Of a stretch of 64,000 nucleotides of DNA, positions 11,319 through 23,552 are shown in pieces; within the stretch, counting starts at the first letter, position 1; each line of letters begins with the position of its first letter. Position numbers and translations under genes: made by a program. The stretch comes from Ashinkailepas kermadecensis. Its lineage: Eukaryota > Arthropoda > Thecostraca > Neolepadidae. The stretch is from assembly GCA_034440615.1 (NCBI GenBank), contig JAOTOM010005178.1:1611001-1675000 (forward strand). The letters run 5' to 3'. Below the pieces are notes generated by a model. It was not told the origin of the DNA. It did not search any database and saw only the letters and a program-made list of their open reading frames with translations.

Positions 11319-11790
11319 CGTCCGACGACTGCGGTCGGAACGGGACGGGGAGCGAAGCAGAGGAGCAGAGAGAGGAGGCAGCTGGCGAGGTCCTGCAGCC
11401 GTCCGACGACTGCAGTCGGAACGGGACGGGGAGCGCAGCAGAGGAGCAGAGGGACGAGGCAGCTGGCGAGGTCCTGCAGCCGTCCGACGACTGCAGTCGG
11501 AACGGGACGGGGAGCGAAGCAGAGGAGCAGAGAGAGGAGGCAGCTGGCGAGGTCCTGCAGCCGTCCGACGACTGCAGTCGGAACGGGACGGGGAGCGCAG
11601 CAGAGGAGCAGAGGGACGAGGCAGCTGGCGAGGTCCTGCAGCCGTCCGACGACTGCAGTCGGAACGGGACGGGGAGCGAAGCAGAGGAGCAGAGGGACGA
11701 GGCAGCTGGCGAGGTCCTGCAGCCGTCCGACGACTGCAGTCGGCACGGGACGGGGAGCGCAGCAAAGGGAGAAGGCAGCTGGTAAGGTCC
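11319..11790. repeat. 81-bp minisatellite
   Basis: About 5.7 copies. tccgacgactgcagtcgg starts at 11321, 11402, 11483 and so on, at an exact period of 81, and is itself a near-palindrome. Alternating gagcgaagcagagg and gagcgcagcagagg units suggest pairwise expansion. The period is divisible by 3, so long frames on both strands (up to 511 codons on the minus strand) are stop-free by construction. Confidence 0.94.
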
Positions 11791-12469
11791 TGCGGCCGAT
11801 GTTGCGGTCTCGTCTGCCGCATTACCGGCGGAGCCTGAGTGGCCAGCCGGCCAGGGGGCCGTCTGCACGAGCAGGGCAGGGGGAGGGGGGTCGGCTGGCG
11901 CCGCCCCGTCTGCCGCGTCGGCGGCGGCCGGCCGACTGGGCTCGGTATTGATTGGCGCGTCTGCGGGTGGGTGACCATGAAAGCGGTGCGTTATTGCCGA
12001 CCGCCCCTCGTCGCCGCGCGTGCGACAGGAATACCCGCCGGCTGCCAGCCCCTGCCGCCACCCCGAGCACGACGCACGCCGGTGATGTCGACTTCAGACG
12101 TCTTCAGAGGACTTGAGACGTCAGACGATCCGATACTGGCGACCAGATACCGGCGACCCGGTGCTGGTGACCGTACGTGATGCTCGCCGGGCACCGGTCG
12201 GTCCCGGGTCGGCCTCGGCCCACTCGCCGTTATCACGAGTCGCAGGCGGCTGCCGGCGACGGTCACTGGTGTGGGCCGGCGTCTCGTCCAAGTTTGCATC
12301 ACTAGTGCGCGCCTGGTCGTGGCGCGATCACCGCCGCTGCCGCCGCCGCCGACGTATCGCCGGGGCGGGGCGGCTGCGTCCCTCGCCGATGTGGCCGGTC
12401 GTTATTCTCCTCCATGAGCTGGGCGGGTACCGGTGCAGACGTGCTTCGCCGTTATCGCATGGGCGGCGG

Positions 12470-12840
12470 AGGTGGTGTTGACACGAGAGTTGAGACGATC
12501 ATCTCAGCTCCATCCGATGGTGGTGTTGAGATGATGGTGCTGAGACGAGAGTTGGGATCATCATCTCAGCACCATCTGGTGGTGGTGTTGAGATGGTGCT
12601 GAGACGAGAGTTGAGACACCTCAGCACCATCCGGTGATGGTGTTGAGATCATGCTGGGACGAGAGTTGGGACTATCATCTCAGCACCATCTGGTGGTGGT
12701 GTTGAGATGGTGCTGAGACGAGAATTGAGACCATCACCTCAGCACCTCCGGTGGTGGTATTGAGATGATGGTGCTGAGACGAGAGTTGAGACACCTCAGC
12801 ACCATCCTGTGGTGGTGTTGAGATGATGATGCTTAGGCGT
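12470..12840. repeat. ~60-bp minisatellite of hairpin-forming units
   Basis: About six units. A typical unit contains GATGGTGCTGAGA, a ~20-nt spacer (cgagagttgggat...) and the exact inverse TCTCAGCACCATC, so each unit can form a 13-bp stem on either strand. Confidence 0.87.
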
Positions 12841-12919
12841 GCTGAGACCAGCGCGTGCCGCCGTCAGCGCCGATACAGCCGGTCACCGCCACCGCCGGTC
12901 ACTGCCGCCACATGTGGAG

Positions 12920-13180
12920 CAGGGTTGGATTTGTGCGCTGTGGCCCTGCATGTAGAGAGGAAAGTTATGCAGTAATTCATCAAGCAGAGGGCATTTTTCT
13001 TCGAACCTGTAACATCGGAATCTCAGCTGACACTTTCCAGTGAATATTGAGCACTTTATCACAGAACAGTCTGTTGTAAACCGCACAGTTTAGCCTCTAA
13101 ATGAGAAAAATGAGATGATAATTTTCTGCAGAGCATAATGTATGCCAGAAATCCACGAGCTGCTTATTTTCCCAGCCCTG
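12920..13180 (+). mobile_element. hAT-like MITE, copy 1 (perfect 8-bp TSD)
   Basis: 261 bp, from CAGGGTTGGATTT to TTTTCCCAGCCCTG. The terminal inverted repeats are about 10-13 bp (CAGGGTTGGA type). The flanks are ATGTGGAG at 12912-12919 and 13181-13188, an exact 8-bp target duplication as made by hAT transposases. The interior has no coding capacity. It shares most of its sequence with copies at 31942-32219 and 37478-37749, for example cactttccagtgaat and gagataattttctg-like blocks. Confidence 0.9.
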
Positions 13181-14024
13181 ATGTGGAGTGCGCCTCGGTT
13201 AGAAGCCACGTCCAGCGGTCGCTGGACCTGAACGTGCCGTGTCGGGTTGGGCCCGCCCCTGCTCGGCGGAGCCGGTGGTGCTGACAGCACGTGTTGCTGG
13301 GTGTCCACCGACTCCGGGCCGTGATCGGGCCGTGATCCGGCCGTGATCCGGCCGTGATCCGGCCCCGTCGCGGCCGGTGACGGTGCTCCTGTAGTCGCCG
13401 GCGACACGGCCGTCGGATCGGTGCCGCAGACGGTGTCACGGCGCCGATCCTCCCGCAGTCAACACGCCCGCCGCCACCGCTGGACACGCCAGCGCCGCCT
13501 CCTGGATTTGATGTTTGTTTTCGACTTTAACACAGAACGTATTTCTCGTCGGTTTGTTTTGTATCGAAAGCCGTTATGAGGCTGGTTGGATTTGCAATAT
13601 GCTCTGTGCAGGTTATGCTTAGGAACACTGCGAGCGAGACAAAACATGTTGTTGTTTGGCCAGTGTCGCCTATGCGCCCTTGGTCTCAATAACTCTGAGG
13701 ACAGCCATCCAAATGCGAGCGCCGCAGCCCTGCTTTGAAGTACACGGCAGCCAGTACCGTTATTGACAGGGAAGCCAGTGAGTGTTGGTCGGTCACCCGC
13801 GAGCCTGCGGAACTTCGCGCGAAAGGAGAGGCAAGTTGTATAGGAAATGTGCCCAGAACCAGACCCATTCAAGTGTCCAGCGAGCTACAGGGCGAGTTGT
13901 AGGCAATTTGTTCAGAACCAGACCCATTCAAGCGTCCAGTGCGTGGTAATCTCAAGCGGAAGGCAACATTCCGTGTGGCCGGCATCTGCGTTTGTCGGCC
14001 GGCCGTGTTGTCGTGTCGCCGGGG

Positions 14025-14058
<34 letters not shown>

Positions 14059-14109
14059 GATAGAGATAGAGATAGAGATAGAGATAGAGATAGAGATAGA
14101 GATAGAGAT

Positions 14110-14200
<91 letters not shown>

Positions 14201-14205
14201 GAGGG
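14025..14205. repeat. (GA)n with (GATA)-type core
   Basis: GAGAGA flanks an internal gatagagatagagata block (14050-14120). Confidence 0.97.
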
Positions 14206-14654
14206 AGGGAGGAGAGCGGTCGTCCGAGCACTCCTCACACCTCTCGCGGGCCGAGCCGCGCTGGCGGGGCGGCGGGGGCGGGCCCGCCAGTGGCAGCGCG
14301 CGATAATGAGATCGCCGGAATCTCGGCCCGCCTGACACACGATTGGCGGCCGCCCTCCGTGAGCGGAGCTCGTGGCTCGTGGTGGCCGGCGGCCTCGACC
14401 TCGCTGTGACGGGCAGTCACGTCCGGCCCAGCTGGCGAACGCCATCGACAGCCGGCTGGCAGAGGTCACGTCACCAGGTCGGGTCGTGTGGGTCACGCCG
14501 TAAAGCACGTCGTTGCGGTCAGTCCAGAGGTCGGATCGCAGCGGTCGGGACCGAGGGGCAGGTCACAAAAACCGAAGCGGGCCAGATCGCATCGGTCGGG
14601 TCGCAATAGGTCAGGCCGGAGAGGCAGCGTCGCCTCCGCCTTCCTGACTGCGGC

Positions 14655-15035
14655 TCTGAGGGCCCATCCCTGTGTAGCTGCTGATCCACATCACTGTGTA
14701 GCTGAAGGCCCATCCCTATGTAGCTGGCTGATACCCACAGAGAGACGACTGAGTCCTGGAACTGGTCGATCCAGGCAAAGGCGACTGAGCCCCATAGCCT
14801 GACGATCCCTACAGAGACGAGTGATCCCCTCAGAGCCAGCCAATCCCCACAGACACGACTGATTCCTCAAAGCCAGCCAATCCCCGCATAGACGACTGAT
14901 CCCCACGGAGCCTGCCGTTCCCTGCAGAGATGACTGAACCCTTCAGAGCCAGCCAATGCCTACAGGGACCGCTCATCCCTACAGAGCGTGCCGGTCCCTA
15001 CAGGGGTGACTGATCTCCAGAGCCAGTTAATCACT
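14655..15035. repeat. Degenerate ~38-bp minisatellite
   Basis: Diverged repeats of the type gactgatccccacagagccagccaatcccc, about 10 copies, decaying at both ends. Confidence 0.75.
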
Positions 15036-15284
15036 AACCCGTTTGGCTGGCTCCTTCCAACATAATCGATGGCTTGAGACGTCATAGCCGTGTCCGTGGC
15101 GCCGGCTGGTGGCTGTCGCCGAGTTTCCTCGTCTGACTCATGTCGCTAGGGTTCCTCGAACTCGGCAGGTCTGTTTTGCAGCGTTGTGGGACATGGCGCG
15201 GCCTTTGTCCGAACTGTCGCTGCTGTGTGGGAGGCGCACTTGCCTGGAGCCAGACGCGTTTTGTTTATAGTCTGTTGATGGTCG

Positions 15285-15478
15285 GTTCGTGGTCTGCGGA
15301 CCGGACCGGTCGTGGGGAAGACCGAGCAGTGATCCGTGGTCTGCGGACTCGTGGTCTGCGCCGGCTCGTGGTCTGCGGACCAGACCGGTCGTGGGGAAGA
15401 CCGAGCAGTGATCCGTGGTCTGCGGACTCGTGGTCTGCGGACCAGACCGGTCGTGGGGAGGACCGAGCAGTGACCCCT
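15285..15478. repeat. ~75-bp minisatellite, 2.6 copies
   Basis: The unit carries gtggtctgcggaccagaccg, then gtcgtggggaagaccgagca, then gtgatcc; a shorter gtggtctgcg sub-repeat lies within it. Confidence 0.88.
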
Positions 15479-16289
15479 GGACCTGCGCTCCACGCTGCCA
15501 TCTCTTCACCAGGCTCGGATGACGGCGTGATTTTCGCCTGCCTGCGGGTCCGCCCTGGCATTCCGCACGTTCGTGGGTCAATATTTTCCTTCCATCCTTG
15601 TATTGTCTCTGCTTTCGTCCTTTGTCCTCGGGCGTGCTTGCGGCTCCTTTGTCCCGTCTTTCTCCCTGCTGCTCGCCCGCATTTCAGAAGATGCGTGCCG
15701 CCTTTCCGTCTTTGTGGCGGTGCGTGCCGATCTTCCGCCATTCTGTAGGCGCATGTCGTCCGTCCGTCTGGGCCGGCGTCGTCGTCTTCCCGCCTCTGTA
15801 TGGATCGACGCGGACCTTCCCGGTCTCTTCGCACACACATGTCGCCCCGTCCTCCGTCTATGCGTGTGCCTTCCTGCGTTCGCTCGTGACTCAATGCTAC
15901 CTTTCCGCCTGTCTAGGTCCGCGATGCTCTTCAGATCTTCACAGTGCGACGATGGCCTTCCTAGGCGCATGCTCACAGGCTCGTGTAATACGGGGGTGGA
16001 GGGGAGGTGATGGGTAGAAATGCGGTCGTCTCCTCAATTTGACTGGATTTTAACATGGCTGCAATGACAAGAACGACTCGACAGCGCAGTGGCTGGGTTG
16101 TTCCTGCACCCTCTGCGCGACTGCTTCCGTCAATATGTGGGTGGGCGGCGATGTCCCAGGTGGCCGGCGGCGGTGGGCCGAGTGGTGCCCACGTGCCGCT
16201 GACGGGTCAACACGCCACGGGTCGTCAGAGGCGACCGCACGCCAGTCAATTACGACACCTCGCGGTAGTCCAGCACGCCGAGCTGCCAC

Positions 16290-17018
16290 CTGCCGGCCGT
16301 GTGGACGGGGAGGCGCACGTGTGGTGGCCGTGTGAACGGACAGGCGCACATGTGGTGGCCGTGTGGACGGGGAGGCGCACATGTGGTGGCCGTGTGGACG
16401 GGGGGGCACGTGTGGTGGCCGTGTGGACGGGGAGGCCCACATGTGGTGGCCGTGTGGACGGGGAGGCCCACATGTGGTGGCCGTGTGGACGGGGAGGCGC
16501 ACATGTGGTGGCCGTGTGGACGGGGAGGCGCACATGTCGTGGCCGTGTGGACGGGGAGGCGCACATGTCGTGGCCGTGTGGACGGGGAGGCCCACATGTG
16601 GTGGCCGTGTGGACTGGGAGGCCCACATGTGGCGGCCGTGTGGACGGGGAGGCGCACATGTGGTGGCCGTGTGGACGGGGGGGGCGCACGTGTGGTGGCC
16701 GTGTGGACGGGGAGGCGCACATGTGGCGGTCGTGTGGACGGGGAGGCGCACATGTCGTGGCCGTGTGGACGGGGAGGCGCACATGTCGTGGCCGTGTGGA
16801 CGGGGAGGCGCACATGTGGTGGCCGTGTGGACGGGGAGGCGCACGTGTGGTGGTCGTGTGGACGGGGAGGCGCACATGTGGCGGTCGTGTGGACGGGGAG
16901 GCGCACATGTTGCCACCCGCCGGCCGTGTGGACGGGGAGGCACACATGTGGTGGCCGTGTGGACGGACAGGCGCACATGTGGCAACCCGCCGGCCGTGTC
17001 GACGGGGAGGCTCGTATG
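16290..17018. repeat. 31-bp minisatellite
   Basis: About 22 copies of a unit ccgtgtggacggggaggcgc followed by acatgtggtgg. Occasional ccacctgccgg/ccacccgccgg interruptions mark both ends (16285, 16912, 16983). Long stop-free frames in all three + frames result from this. Confidence 0.96.
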
Positions 17019-17454
17019 TGGCCAGACTTGCCGAGCGGCCCGGTTCGGAAGGACTTAGTGACGTGTTTTTCCGTGGATGCAGTTTTGTATTCTTTTGGCG
17101 TGGATGCCCCTACACTAAGTGCCACTGTTATGTGGAATTGTGCGACATATTTCGCATTTGTTATGGAATATGTGGGTCTTGTGAAATCAATTTATCATTT
17201 CGATTAGTGCTTGTCCCTTATGTCGGGTATCATGAGCACTTTTCAAGCAGTAGTTTTCAGGTACGGTGATACGGTGTCGACTAGTCCGGTATGCGCTGGC
17301 ACCCCCGGAACGAAGAGCCGTTCTACGTTTTCGATGTAGTATATTTTCATAATACTCGTTCAGGCGCGGGCGAATTTCATTACCCCACGCCAAAGTTGAA
17401 ATATATATGGTACCATATAATATATGGTTATATATCCGTATACATTCATGCATA

Positions 17455-17577
17455 CATACATACGCACGCACGCACGCACATTATATATGTATATATGTAT
17501 GTATGTATGTATGTGTGTATGTATGTATGTATGTATGTATGTATGTATGTATGTATGTATGTATGTATGTATGTATG

Positions 17578-17637
<60 letters not shown>

Positions 17638-17662
17638 TATATATATATATATATATATACAT
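17455..17662. repeat. (ATGT)n and (TA)n microsatellite
   Basis: atacatacgcacgcac lead-in, then about 20 copies of ATGT (17490-17582), then TA to 17660. Confidence 0.97.
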
Positions 17663-17714
17663 GCTACCGATTCCCCTGCGGAGCTTCGGTCAGCTCCTCT
17701 GACCTCGGGTCAGT

Positions 17715-17788
17715 GACGGGAGTAACTCACGTGTGTGACGGTGACGGGTGTAAGTTACACGTGTGACGGTGACGGGTGTAAGTTATGC
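17715..17788. repeat. 28-bp repeat, 2.5 copies
   Basis: The unit is gtgacgggtgtaagttacac followed by gtgtgacg. Confidence 0.85.
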
Positions 17789-18589
17789 GTGTTTGTCGCG
17801 GTCGTCTGCGGTACCGTCACGCACTTTCTCCGTCCACGCGGACACTGCTGCCACCCTCCGCTGCTGCCCCGAAGTGGGACTGGCACGGAGTGGCCCACTG
17901 GCAGGGTGCCTGGGTGCGTCGAGGATAAGCTGTAGAGTGGAGTGTGTGTGCGTGTATGTGTGTGTCGAAGATAGGTGTCGCGAATGATCAATTCTGGCCG
18001 AAGCGCCCTAAAGCCCGAAGATAGGTGTAGAGTTGTGAAGGTACAGGGATCGTGAGGGTATTGTGTGTGTCCAGGGTAAGCTGTGGAGTGTAGCAGTGGG
18101 AAAAGCTGTAGGTGTTGTCTCAGGACGCATGGTGTATGTGCCGGGATGGACACTGGAGTAAGCCTTCTTGTGATGGGGGTCGTGGAGAGTTGAGTACGCC
18201 TCTGGGGATGGACAGCGTTGTTGAATGCTGGCTGCCGAGGATGAAAGCAAGACTTAACTCACCCTTTCTGGACAGTGCTAAGCTTCCAATCGTAAGATGG
18301 AGTCCATGTTTGTACCGGAGGCTGATGGGAGGAAAATTTTGAATTCCTAAGTGAGAACGATGGATGTATGTGCACGCTGTGTTGCTGTTCGCATTTTGTG
18401 CCGAACAAAGCAATTACATATACTCGATGACACATATCCTTATAAAGTGCTGCAATATTGCGAGGCCATCTGTTTGTTTTCTAAATGCGTCCATCCGCCA
18501 GGCTGCATCCGGCTCAGTGTTTGCCTTTGTGATTAGATTGGGCTGGAATCGCGTTATTTACCGCTGGCACAAAGCACCGCTGGATATAT

Positions 18590-19205
18590 CGGTTGCGTAG
18601 AGCTCCACTGGAGATACCGGCTGACGCGGAGTGCCGCTGGAGGTACCAGCTGACGTGGAGCGCCGCTGGGGAGTCCGCCTGACGTGGAGCGCCGCTGGAG
18701 ATGCCGCCTGATGTGGAGCGCCGCTGGAGATGCCGGCTGACGTAAAGCTCCACTGGAGGTACCGACTGACGTAGAGCGTCGCTGGGGATTCCGGCTGACG
18801 CGGAACGCCGCTGGAGATACCGGCTGACGTAGAGCGTCGCTGGGGATTCCGCCTGACGTGGAGCGCCGCTGGAGATGCCGGCTGACGTAAAGCTCCACTG
18901 GAGGTACCGACTGATGTAGAGCGTCGCTGGGGATTCCGGCTGACGCGGAGCGCCGCTGGAGATACCGGCTGACGTAGAGCGTCGCTGGGGATTCCGGCTG
19001 ACGTGGAGCGCCGCTAGAGATACCGGCTGACGTAGAGCGCCGCTGGGGATTCCGGCTGACGCGGAGTACCGCTGGAGATACCGGCTGACGTAGAGCGCCG
19101 CTGGGGGTACCGGCTGACGCGGAGCCCCGCTGGGGGTACCGGCTGACGCGGAGCGCCGCTGGGGTACCGGCTGACGCGGAGCGCCGCTGGGGGTACCGAC
19201 TGGTA
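18590..19205. repeat. 29-bp minisatellite
   Basis: About 21 copies of the type ctgacgtagagcgccgctgg followed by ggattccgg. The 29-bp period cycles through all frames yet carries no stop on the minus strand, giving a spurious 296-codon frame. Confidence 0.94.
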
Positions 19206-19504
19206 GCGTTTGCCTACTGCAGGTGCCCACGGCTGTGCAGTTGTCCATGACTGATATCGCGCGGCGTATTTCCTCGTCACGAGTCCACGTTACTTTCACG
19301 TCACATTCCGTTCCACGGTGCAGCACGGTTGTACGTATGGGCCTCGTACTGGGAACCTCGGTGACATGATAGCTGGACTTCTGGCCGCCGATGATGATCA
19401 ACAATCAGTTACTGGCGTGGATTTGTAAGCGTTACTTACTTTACTGTTATTTAATTTCTAGTCCTAAATTTTGCACATCACCCGGCCAATAGTTCAGGAG
19501 GGTT

Positions 19505-19668
19505 GTTTATTAGACATATTGCCACCAAAAACGACGCTTGTCGGAGTCACAGTGGTGGGTTTCTACCGATAATAATGGCCCCGGAGATCCGCAGGTCCGA
19601 ATTCGCGACTCAAACCCACCGCTTTCGCCCGAGGACCAGTCATACTATTTGACCACCCAGCCACACAT
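19505..19668 (-). mobile_element. tRNA-derived SINE, older copy
   Basis: On the minus strand, a box A-like TGGTCAAATAG (complement of 19645-19655) and box B-like GGTTTGAGTCG (complement of 19606-19616) are followed by a body and a tail ending TGTCTAATAAACAACC. The tail resembles that of the SINE at 6474-6633, suggesting the same or a related family. No clear target duplication remains. Confidence 0.6.
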
Positions 19669-19884
19669 TCCACAAATGGTGGTCACTTAGTGGCACAGCT
19701 ATTTACTACAAGTTTGCATGCCTTTGTCATTTTGAAACTGCGGAAGCGCATGCAATGTTTGTAGCAACCAGTAAGCTAACTTTAGGTTTGGTTTGCACGG
19801 CTGATTGGGATACTCTGCTCAGTGGCGCGGATCGTGAAATTAGCCTGAAAGCTGAAGAAAGCCGGCGCGGATAATGTGACTGTT

Positions 19885-20010
19885 TAGTTCACGTGACGGT
19901 GCTGTGGCGTGCCGCACGCGATGGCGCGTTTCACGCGACGACACCGGTCACGTGACGCTACTGTTGACGTGACGGTGCCGGTCACGTGACGACGCGTGTC
20001 GGCGCCGCAC
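19885..20010. promoter_or_regulatory. Cluster of CACGTGAC E-boxes at the edge of a CpG-rich block
   Basis: TCACGTGAC (19889), GTCACGTGAC (19948), a half-site gacgtgac (19970) and GTCACGTGAC (19980) occur within 100 bp. The 10-bp palindrome GTCACGTGAC is the binding form used by MITF/TFE and USF-type bHLH proteins. CpG-dense sequence follows (20000-20290). A regulatory role in the intron is an inference. Confidence 0.4.
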
Positions 20011-20290
20011 GAGCGCACCGAGCGCCGCCGCCGCGCCCGCCGCCTGGGCTGCGCCGCTGTTTTTCACGCCGCTGCCGGCCGACGCCAGAGTCCACGTCCA
20101 CCGGGCGGGCGGACGGGTGGGCGGCGCAGGCGTGAGGCGGACACGTGCTGCTGGCGGTCGGCGGCTCTGACTGATGGATCCCCAGCGCGGCGGTGCCCAC
20201 GCGTACGGCGGTGCACGCGGCGGCGCGGGCTGTGACCGGCCCGGGCGGCCGCCGACCCCGCATCGAACATGCGCCGCCTGAACACGTCGG
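20000..20290. other. CpG-rich block
   Basis: About 290 bp of very CpG-dense, repeat-poor sequence inside intron 1, next to the E-box cluster. It is a candidate internal promoter or enhancer; no transcription start signature could be confirmed. Confidence 0.4.
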
Positions 20291-21019
20291 CCGGTGCTTA
20301 GCTGAGGTTAGGGTCCGTTGCAGTTCTCTTGGATCGATTGTAATGTGGTGTTGTAGAAGGCTTGATTGCAGAAGTTGGGCTCATTGGGCCGCGGCTACAC
20401 ACGCTGCATTTGTTCGATAGCCGGAAGAGGTAATTTGCAGCCCTGTACAAGGAGTTGATACCACCTTATTGCACGCTCACAGGCACGGAAAATTTTTAGG
20501 CCTGAAATTCGAATTGAAAGTGCGTTTCCATCTGTGAATTTTAAATGCAGTGGCGGTAGTATAACGGAACTCGCGGTATGTTCTTTTAGTCGCTGTCATC
20601 CTAGTGCAAGGTTTTTCCGCATGTTTTGATGCAGTCGGTGACGGCGAAAAGTCAGAACCATCATCTAATCAGAGGTTGTGTTCGCCTGGTGCACATCCTG
20701 AATCAAACTGACCTTGCAGCCGGATCAGCCGAATTTAATTTACCACGAATTCGACATGAAATGTGACTCTGTGCGCTTGGTGTGGGTGACAGATGGCCCG
20801 TCAGATGTGCGCGGCACAGTCCCAGTTGTCCTCCGCGGAATGATTCATGTCAGCAGCAAGTGGCGCAATTCAAGTGGCGCAGATTTAGTGGCGCGAAAAC
20901 CTTGAACTGAACACGACGCGGCGAATGAGCACGTTTGCATGCAGACTGCCGCGCATTGGCGTAGTGTTTCGCATCGAATGCCTGACACGTGTTGATGTAT
21001 GTGTGCTGCGGACACGACG

Positions 21020-21120
21020 CAAGGCCGTGGAAGGCCGTGGAAGGCCGTGGAAGGCCAGGTCGGCAGACCGACTGCCGTGGAAGGCCAGGTCGGCAGACCG
21101 ACTCGATCACAGACTGGTTG
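21020..21120. repeat. Short nested duplications
   Basis: Three copies of ggccgtggaa (21021-21052) and two copies of gccgtggaaggccaggtcgg followed by cagaccgact (21048-21105). Confidence 0.85.
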
Positions 21121-21149
21121 TGCTCTGGCGGCCCACGCTTTTGTTGCCG

Positions 21150-21950
21150 GAGCCGTTCTGGTGGGCCACACGGGGTATTGTCGGAGCCGTTCCGGTGGGC
21201 CACACGGGGTATTGTTGGAGCCGTTCTGGTGGTCCACAGGGGGTATTGTCGGAGCCGTTCTGGTGGTCCACACGGGGTATTGTCGGAGCCGTTCTGGTGG
21301 GCCACACGGGGTATTGTCGGAGCCGTTCCGGTGGGCCACACGGGGTATTGTTGGAGCCGTTCTGGTGGTCCACAGGGGGTATTGTCGGAGCCGTTCTGGT
21401 GGTCCACACGGGGTATTGTCGGAGCCGTTCTGGTGGTCCACAGGGGGTATTGTTGGAGCCGTTCTGGTGGTCCACAGGGGGTATTGTCGGAGCCGTTCTG
21501 GTGGGCCACACGGGGTATTGTCGGAGCCGTTCTGGTGGGCCACACGGGGTATTGTCGGAGCCGTTCCGGTGGGCCACACGGGGTATTGTTGGAGCCGTTC
21601 TGGTGGTCCACAGGGGGTATTGTCGGAGCCGTTCTGGTGGTCCACACGGGGTATTGTCGGAGCCGTTCTGGTGGTCCACAGGGGGTATTGTCGGAGCCGT
21701 TCTGGTGGTCCATACGGGGGTATTGTCGGAGCCGTTCTGGTGGTCCACACGGGGGTATTGTCGGAGCCGTTCTGGTGGTCCACACGGGGTATTGTCGGAG
21801 CCGTTCTGGTGGTCCACACGGGGGTATTGTCGGAGCCGTTCTGGTGGTCCACACGTGGTATTGTTGGAGCCGTTCTGGTGGTCCACACGGGGGTATTGTC
21901 GGAGCCTTTCTGGTGGTCCACACGGGGTATTGTCGGAATTGCTCTGACGG
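21150..21950. repeat. 34/35-bp minisatellite
   Basis: About 23 copies of ggagccgttctggtggtcca followed by cacggggtattgtc. Variants tggtgggcca, acaggggg and ttgttgg are arranged in blocks, indicating segmental expansion of multi-unit groups (for example 21176-21360 resembles 21296-21610). Confidence 0.96.
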
Positions 21951-23404
21951 CATATGCGCTCTGTTGTCGGAACTGCTCTATTGCGCCCATCGGGTATATT
22001 AGTGAGGCACTAACGCGCTTGATGGGGTTAATAGCGCCAGTAACTGTTGCGCACGCGCTGGTGCAATGTCATTGACATGACAGACTGACGCGGTTAATGC
22101 TGCACTATGTGGCACAGAGGCAGATATGATGAGATAGTCTTGGTCTCCGTGTGCGCAACTGGGAGTTCTCCGAATATTGAGGATGCAGCATGGTGTGCAA
22201 TTGTTTAATGAGTGTGCTGAAATTGGAAAACAAATGGAAGCCAACACAGTAGGAGCCTGTTTTAACCTCCTGGAACAAATGGTTGACTTTCGGAGCTCGT
22301 TCTGTGACATGCGACAACATTAAACTGCAGTTGTGATGGCAGATTCATTACACTGCATTTCCACGTCAAAGTCATGCAAGCATCGCGGTCAAGATTGCTG
22401 TTCTTCATGAGTCATATTATACCTGCCATATGATCCTGTCATTTCGGCATCATGACGGGTTTCGAGGTATTGGCATGATGCTCTGTAGGTATTGGCATGA
22501 TGCTCTCTACGGACAAAATGCAGAACGCTGGTTCCATGCGAGTTTCGAAAACATCTGCTTTCGCTGACTTGCGCCGCTGACTAGCGATGCAATTCCAGTG
22601 GACGATGCTTTGAGCCTGCCTTGCACAACCCATTTCCCTAGATATTATCCCCTCCTTGTTTCCTCAGTACGTTTCAGTTTCCCGTATGAGCTCTGAGCCT
22701 GCCACCAGTCCGCCCCAGGGAAATGCATACTTCTGTCTGCAAGAGCCAGCAATGGGATAAAGAGCTGGCTCGGAATATCAAGTTTGTTTTAAATGAAGTC
22801 CGAATTATGCGTTGCCCTTCTGTTAGCGTCACAGTGGATGAGTGTGGATGTGAGTGTAGATGTGGATGAATGCGCAGAGGTGGTCGATGACGTTCCGACT
22901 GTATTGTTGGCGAGCCAAAGAATCACTTCTACGTTCCAGTTCTCTTTGTGCTCTACGTTTGCCTCAGGTCAACTCCCATCAAAGCCAGCTGTTTATTTAC
23001 GATGGCACTTTTTAACACTGCAGTTCATGAATAGAAATGAGTGCTGGGTGTTCATCGACTAAATAATGGCGTTTTTTCGTCACATATTTGTCGGCATTGC
23101 GGAAGTTACGATTTAGAGGAACGCCGAAAGTTCTAAACAGGCAGCGAAGAGCTTCGTGACCCGTGTCTGTTTATTGCTAGTGTTGCTGTTGCTGGTGTTC
23201 CAGCTACCGGACCTTTGTCTGTCTGTTGTTAGCGTATGTCTGTTGGGCTCCAGTGTGGGTGAGTGGTGCAAGCGAACATGCAATTTAAGACGCCAAGGTA
23301 GTGAAGTTGACACTGCCGCGATTTGGCGGGCACGGAAGAACACACGGGCGATGGCGTTGTTCACTTTTCTGTCTCTGTCCTCTGGTTTCTTCTTCGATCA
23401 GCGA

Positions 23405-23552
23405 GTCTTCCATTTCACACCCTCTCAGCGGGTCTCCTATCGCCTACCCTCTCAGCGGGTGTCCCGTTTCCCACCCTCTCAGCGGGTGTCCCGTTTCCCA
23501 CCCTCTCAGCGGGTCTCCCGTTTCCCACCCCTCCCAGCAGGTCTCCCTTTGA
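23405..23552. repeat. 26-bp minisatellite, ~5 copies
   Basis: The unit is caccctctcagcgggtgtcc followed by cgtttc. Confidence 0.9.

Noticed and set aside
10333..11868. 511-codon open frame on the minus strand
   Set aside because: Mostly the 81-bp array plus GC-rich sequence where stops are rare; overlapping open frames exist on both strands and no domain is recognisable.
13847..14508. Ser-Leu or Glu-Arg repeat frames
   Set aside because: Simple (GA)n microsatellite.
16055..17269. 404-codon frame over the 31-bp array, with a shadow in every other frame
   Set aside because: Repeat artefact.
20845..22075. Five frames of >250 codons over the 34-bp array
   Set aside because: Repeat artefact; all frames open on both strands.
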